From Enterobacter wuhouensis (GTDB lineage: Bacteria; Pseudomonadota; Gammaproteobacteria; Enterobacterales; Enterobacteriaceae), in NCBI RefSeq assembly GCF_004331265.1, contig NZ_SJOO01000001.1:124001-188000 (forward strand): 64,000 nt of DNA. The letters run 5' to 3'. Below, piece after piece: positions 62,522 through 64,000 of the stretch. Position 1 is the stretch's first letter; every line of letters starts with the position of its first letter. The position numbers were made by a program, and so were the translations under genes. The notes under the pieces are model-generated. The model saw only the letters and a program-made list of their open reading frames with translations, was not told where the DNA came from and searched no databases.

Positions 62522-63163
62522 ATGAAAAACTGGAAAACAAGTGCAGAAGCAATCCTGACCACTGGCCCTGTCGTGCCGGTTATCGTGGTCAATAAACTGG
62601 AGCACGCTGTCCCGATGGCGAAAGCGCTGGTTGCGGGCGGCGTACGCGTTCTGGAAGTGACCCTGCGTACCGCATGCGCGATGGACGCGATCCGCGCTAT
62701 CGCAAAAGAGGTGCCGGACGCGATTATCGGTGCGGGTACCGTTCTGAATGCACAGCAGCTGGCTGACGTAACCGAAGCGGGCGCCCAGTTCGCTATCAGT
62801 CCTGGCCTGACCGAGCCGCTGCTGAAAGCGGCAACCGAAGGTTCTATTCCTCTGATCCCAGGTATCAGCACCGTGTCTGAACTGATGCTGGGCATGGACT
62901 ACGGCCTGAAAGAGTTTAAATTCTTCCCTGCGGAAGCCAACGGCGGCACCAAGGCGCTGCAGGCGATTGCGGGTCCTTTCTCTCAGGTTCGCTTCTGCCC
63001 AACCGGCGGTATCTCTCCTGCCAACTACCGCGACTACCTGGCGCTGAAGAGCGTGCTGTGCATCGGCGGTTCCTGGCTGGTGCCGGCGGATGCGCTGGAA
63101 GCGGGCGACTGGGATCGCATCACCAAACTGGCTCGCGAAGCAGTTGAAGGTGCGAAGCAGTAA
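62522..63163 (+). CDS. eda: KDPG/KHG aldolase
   Basis: Eda splits KDPG into pyruvate and glyceraldehyde 3-phosphate and also handles 4-hydroxy-2-oxoglutarate. The 213 residues from ATG 62522 equal E. coli. The Schiff-base lysine is K133 (EFKFFPAEA), with E45 and T73 in the active site. It serves both gluconate (through Edd) and uronate/pectin breakdown (through KDG), which connects it to RhiTN at 34621. An in-frame extension upstream of 62522 lacks support. Confidence 0.98.
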   Translation: MKNWKTSAEAILTTGPVVPVIVVNKLEHAVPMAKALVAGGVRVLEVTLRTACAMDAIRAIAKEVPDAIIGAGTVLNAQQLADVTEAGAQFAISPGLTEPLLKAATEGSIPLIPGISTVSELMLGMDYGLKEFKFFPAEANGGTKALQAIAGPFSQVRFCPTGGISPANYRDYLALKSVLCIGGSWLVPADALEAGDWDRITKLAREAVEGAKQ

Positions 63164-63180
63164 GCTCTTCGCAGCATGAA

Positions 63181-63207
63181 AAACGGGCCTTTTGGCCCGT
63201 TTTTTTT
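63181..63207. terminator. terminator between convergent eda and purT
   Basis: AAACGGGCC (63181-63189) pairs perfectly with GGCCCGTTT (63194-63202) over TTTT, with T to 63207 on one side and a run of A on the other. It can end both eda and purT mRNA. Confidence 0.92.
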
Positions 63208-64000
63208 ATCCTGCTACCTTAACGCTCGCAGCGGCCTCTTTCGCTCTTGCCACGGCGTCGTCAACATTATCCCCGGTGGCTAATGCCACGCCAAGACGAC
63301 GGGTTCCCGCGATCTCCGGCTTGCCGAACAAGCGGACCTGCAGGCCTGCGCCCACGGCACCTTCTACGTTATCAAACGTCACGTTCTGGCTGGTGAGCTG
63401 AGGCAGGATCGCTGCCGATGCTGACGGGCCGTACTGTCGAATGCCGCCAACGGGCAGGCCGAGGAAAGCGCGCACGTGCAGGGCGAACTCGGAGAGATCC
63501 TGCGAAATGAGCGTCACCATGCCGGTATCGTGCGGGCGAGGGGAGACTTCGCTGAAAATCACCTCGTCGCCGCAGACGAAGAGCTCCACGCCGAACAGGC
63601 CGTAGCCGCCCAGCGCCAGCACCGTCTTGCGGGCGATCTCCTGCGCGCGCGACAGCGCAAGGGCGCTCATCTGCTGCGGCTGCCAGGATTCACGGTAGTC
63701 GCCGTCTTCCTGACGGTGACCAATCGGATCGCAGAAGTGGACGCCGTCAACGGCGCTGACGGTCAGGAGGGTAATTTCAAAATCAAACTTCACCACGCCT
63801 TCAACGATAACCCGTCCGGCCCCGGCGCGACCGCCCTGCTGCGCGTAGTCCCAGGCGCGGTCCAGCGCGCTGCTGTCGCGGATATAGCTTTGCCCTTTAC
63901 CGGACGAACTCATCACCGGCTTTATGATGCACGGGTAGCCAATTTCCTCCACGGCGTGAAGAAACTCGGTTTTGTCACCGGCAAAACGGTAGCTGGAGGT
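63206..64000 (-). CDS. purT: formate-dependent GAR transformylase PurT (C-terminal part; start beyond window)
   Basis: The frame is open from the stop at 63206 to the window end, giving the last 264 residues of a protein that has about 392 in E. coli. PurT uses formate and ATP to make formyl-GAR in purine synthesis. ATP-grasp features seen are [69 protein letters not shown]. The 5' end of the gene lies to the right of the window. Confidence 0.96.
   Translation of the reverse strand, partial: TSSYRFAGDKTEFLHAVEEIGYPCIIKPVMSSSGKGQSYIRDSSALDRAWDYAQQGGRAGAGRVIVEGVVKFDFEITLLTVSAVDGVHFCDPIGHRQEDGDYRESWQPQQMSALALSRAQEIARKTVLALGGYGLFGVELFVCGDEVIFSEVSPRPHDTGMVTLISQDLSEFALHVRAFLGLPVGGIRQYGPSASAAILPQLTSQNVTFDNVEGAVGAGLQVRLFGKPEIAGTRRLGVALATGDNVDDAVARAKEAAASVKVAG

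Overview
The window looks like chromosome from an Enterobacteriaceae close to Enterobacter (cloacae-complex-like). Almost every core protein matches its Escherichia coli counterpart in length and sequence as I remember them, and the gene order is the E. coli order around araFGH - otsBA - flhDC - che - flhBAE - argS - aspS - ruv - znu - pykA - zwf-edd-eda - purT. Genus is inferred from protein similarity and accessory content; no rRNA or tRNA gene is present to support it. I saw no insertion sequence, prophage, CRISPR array or broken gene.

Layout. 1-2663: end of araF, then araG and araH (arabinose ABC importer). 2773-5466: trehalose synthesis genes otsBA behind a sigmaS-like promoter, and uspC. 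5467-11698: flhDC with a classical control region (CRP site, sigma70 hexamers, RcsB-type box), then motAB-cheAW, driven by a sigma28 promoter that lies inside flhC and first yields a probable MotR small RNA. 11768-18672: an accessory block between cheW and tar, holding a DAACS-family carboxylate/amino-acid symporter and a five-gene archaic (Csu-type, spore coat U) chaperone-usher pilus operon. 18699-25066: tar, tap, cheR, cheB, cheY, cheZ behind a perfect sigma28 promoter. 25115-30239: a second, classical FimA/FimD-type chaperone-usher operon on the minus strand. 30748-34359: flhB, flhA, flhE. 34402-38359: a second accessory block between flhE and argS, with a rhamnogalacturonide transporter/hydrolase pair (rhiT, rhiN) and an AT-rich two-gene unit encoding a cystatin (stefin)-like protein and a DM9-repeat protein. 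38406-64000: housekeeping genes (argS, yecM, cutC, cmoAB, yecN, yecE, yecD, aspS, nudB, yebC, ruvCAB, znuBCA, mepM, lpxM, pykA, hexR, zwf, edd, eda, start of purT from its 3' end).

How the parts fit. FlhDC commands flagellar genes; sigma28 promoters before motA and tar place motor and chemotaxis genes in the late class. Both adhesion operons are lodged inside this motility cluster, so swimming and attachment genes are physically interleaved. In both pilus operons an RNA hairpin lies just after the main pilin gene, which would raise pilin relative to assembly proteins. RhiT/RhiN would import and split pectin-derived disaccharides; such sugars normally end in KDG/KDPG, which Eda in this window cleaves. 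The zwf-edd-eda block carries recognisable HexR, SoxS-family and GntR-type sites.

The most unusual item is the pair at 37585-38359. Both protein families are best known from animals, neither product has a signal peptide, and the two genes share near-identical ribosome-binding regions. I do not know of a described bacterial system of this kind.
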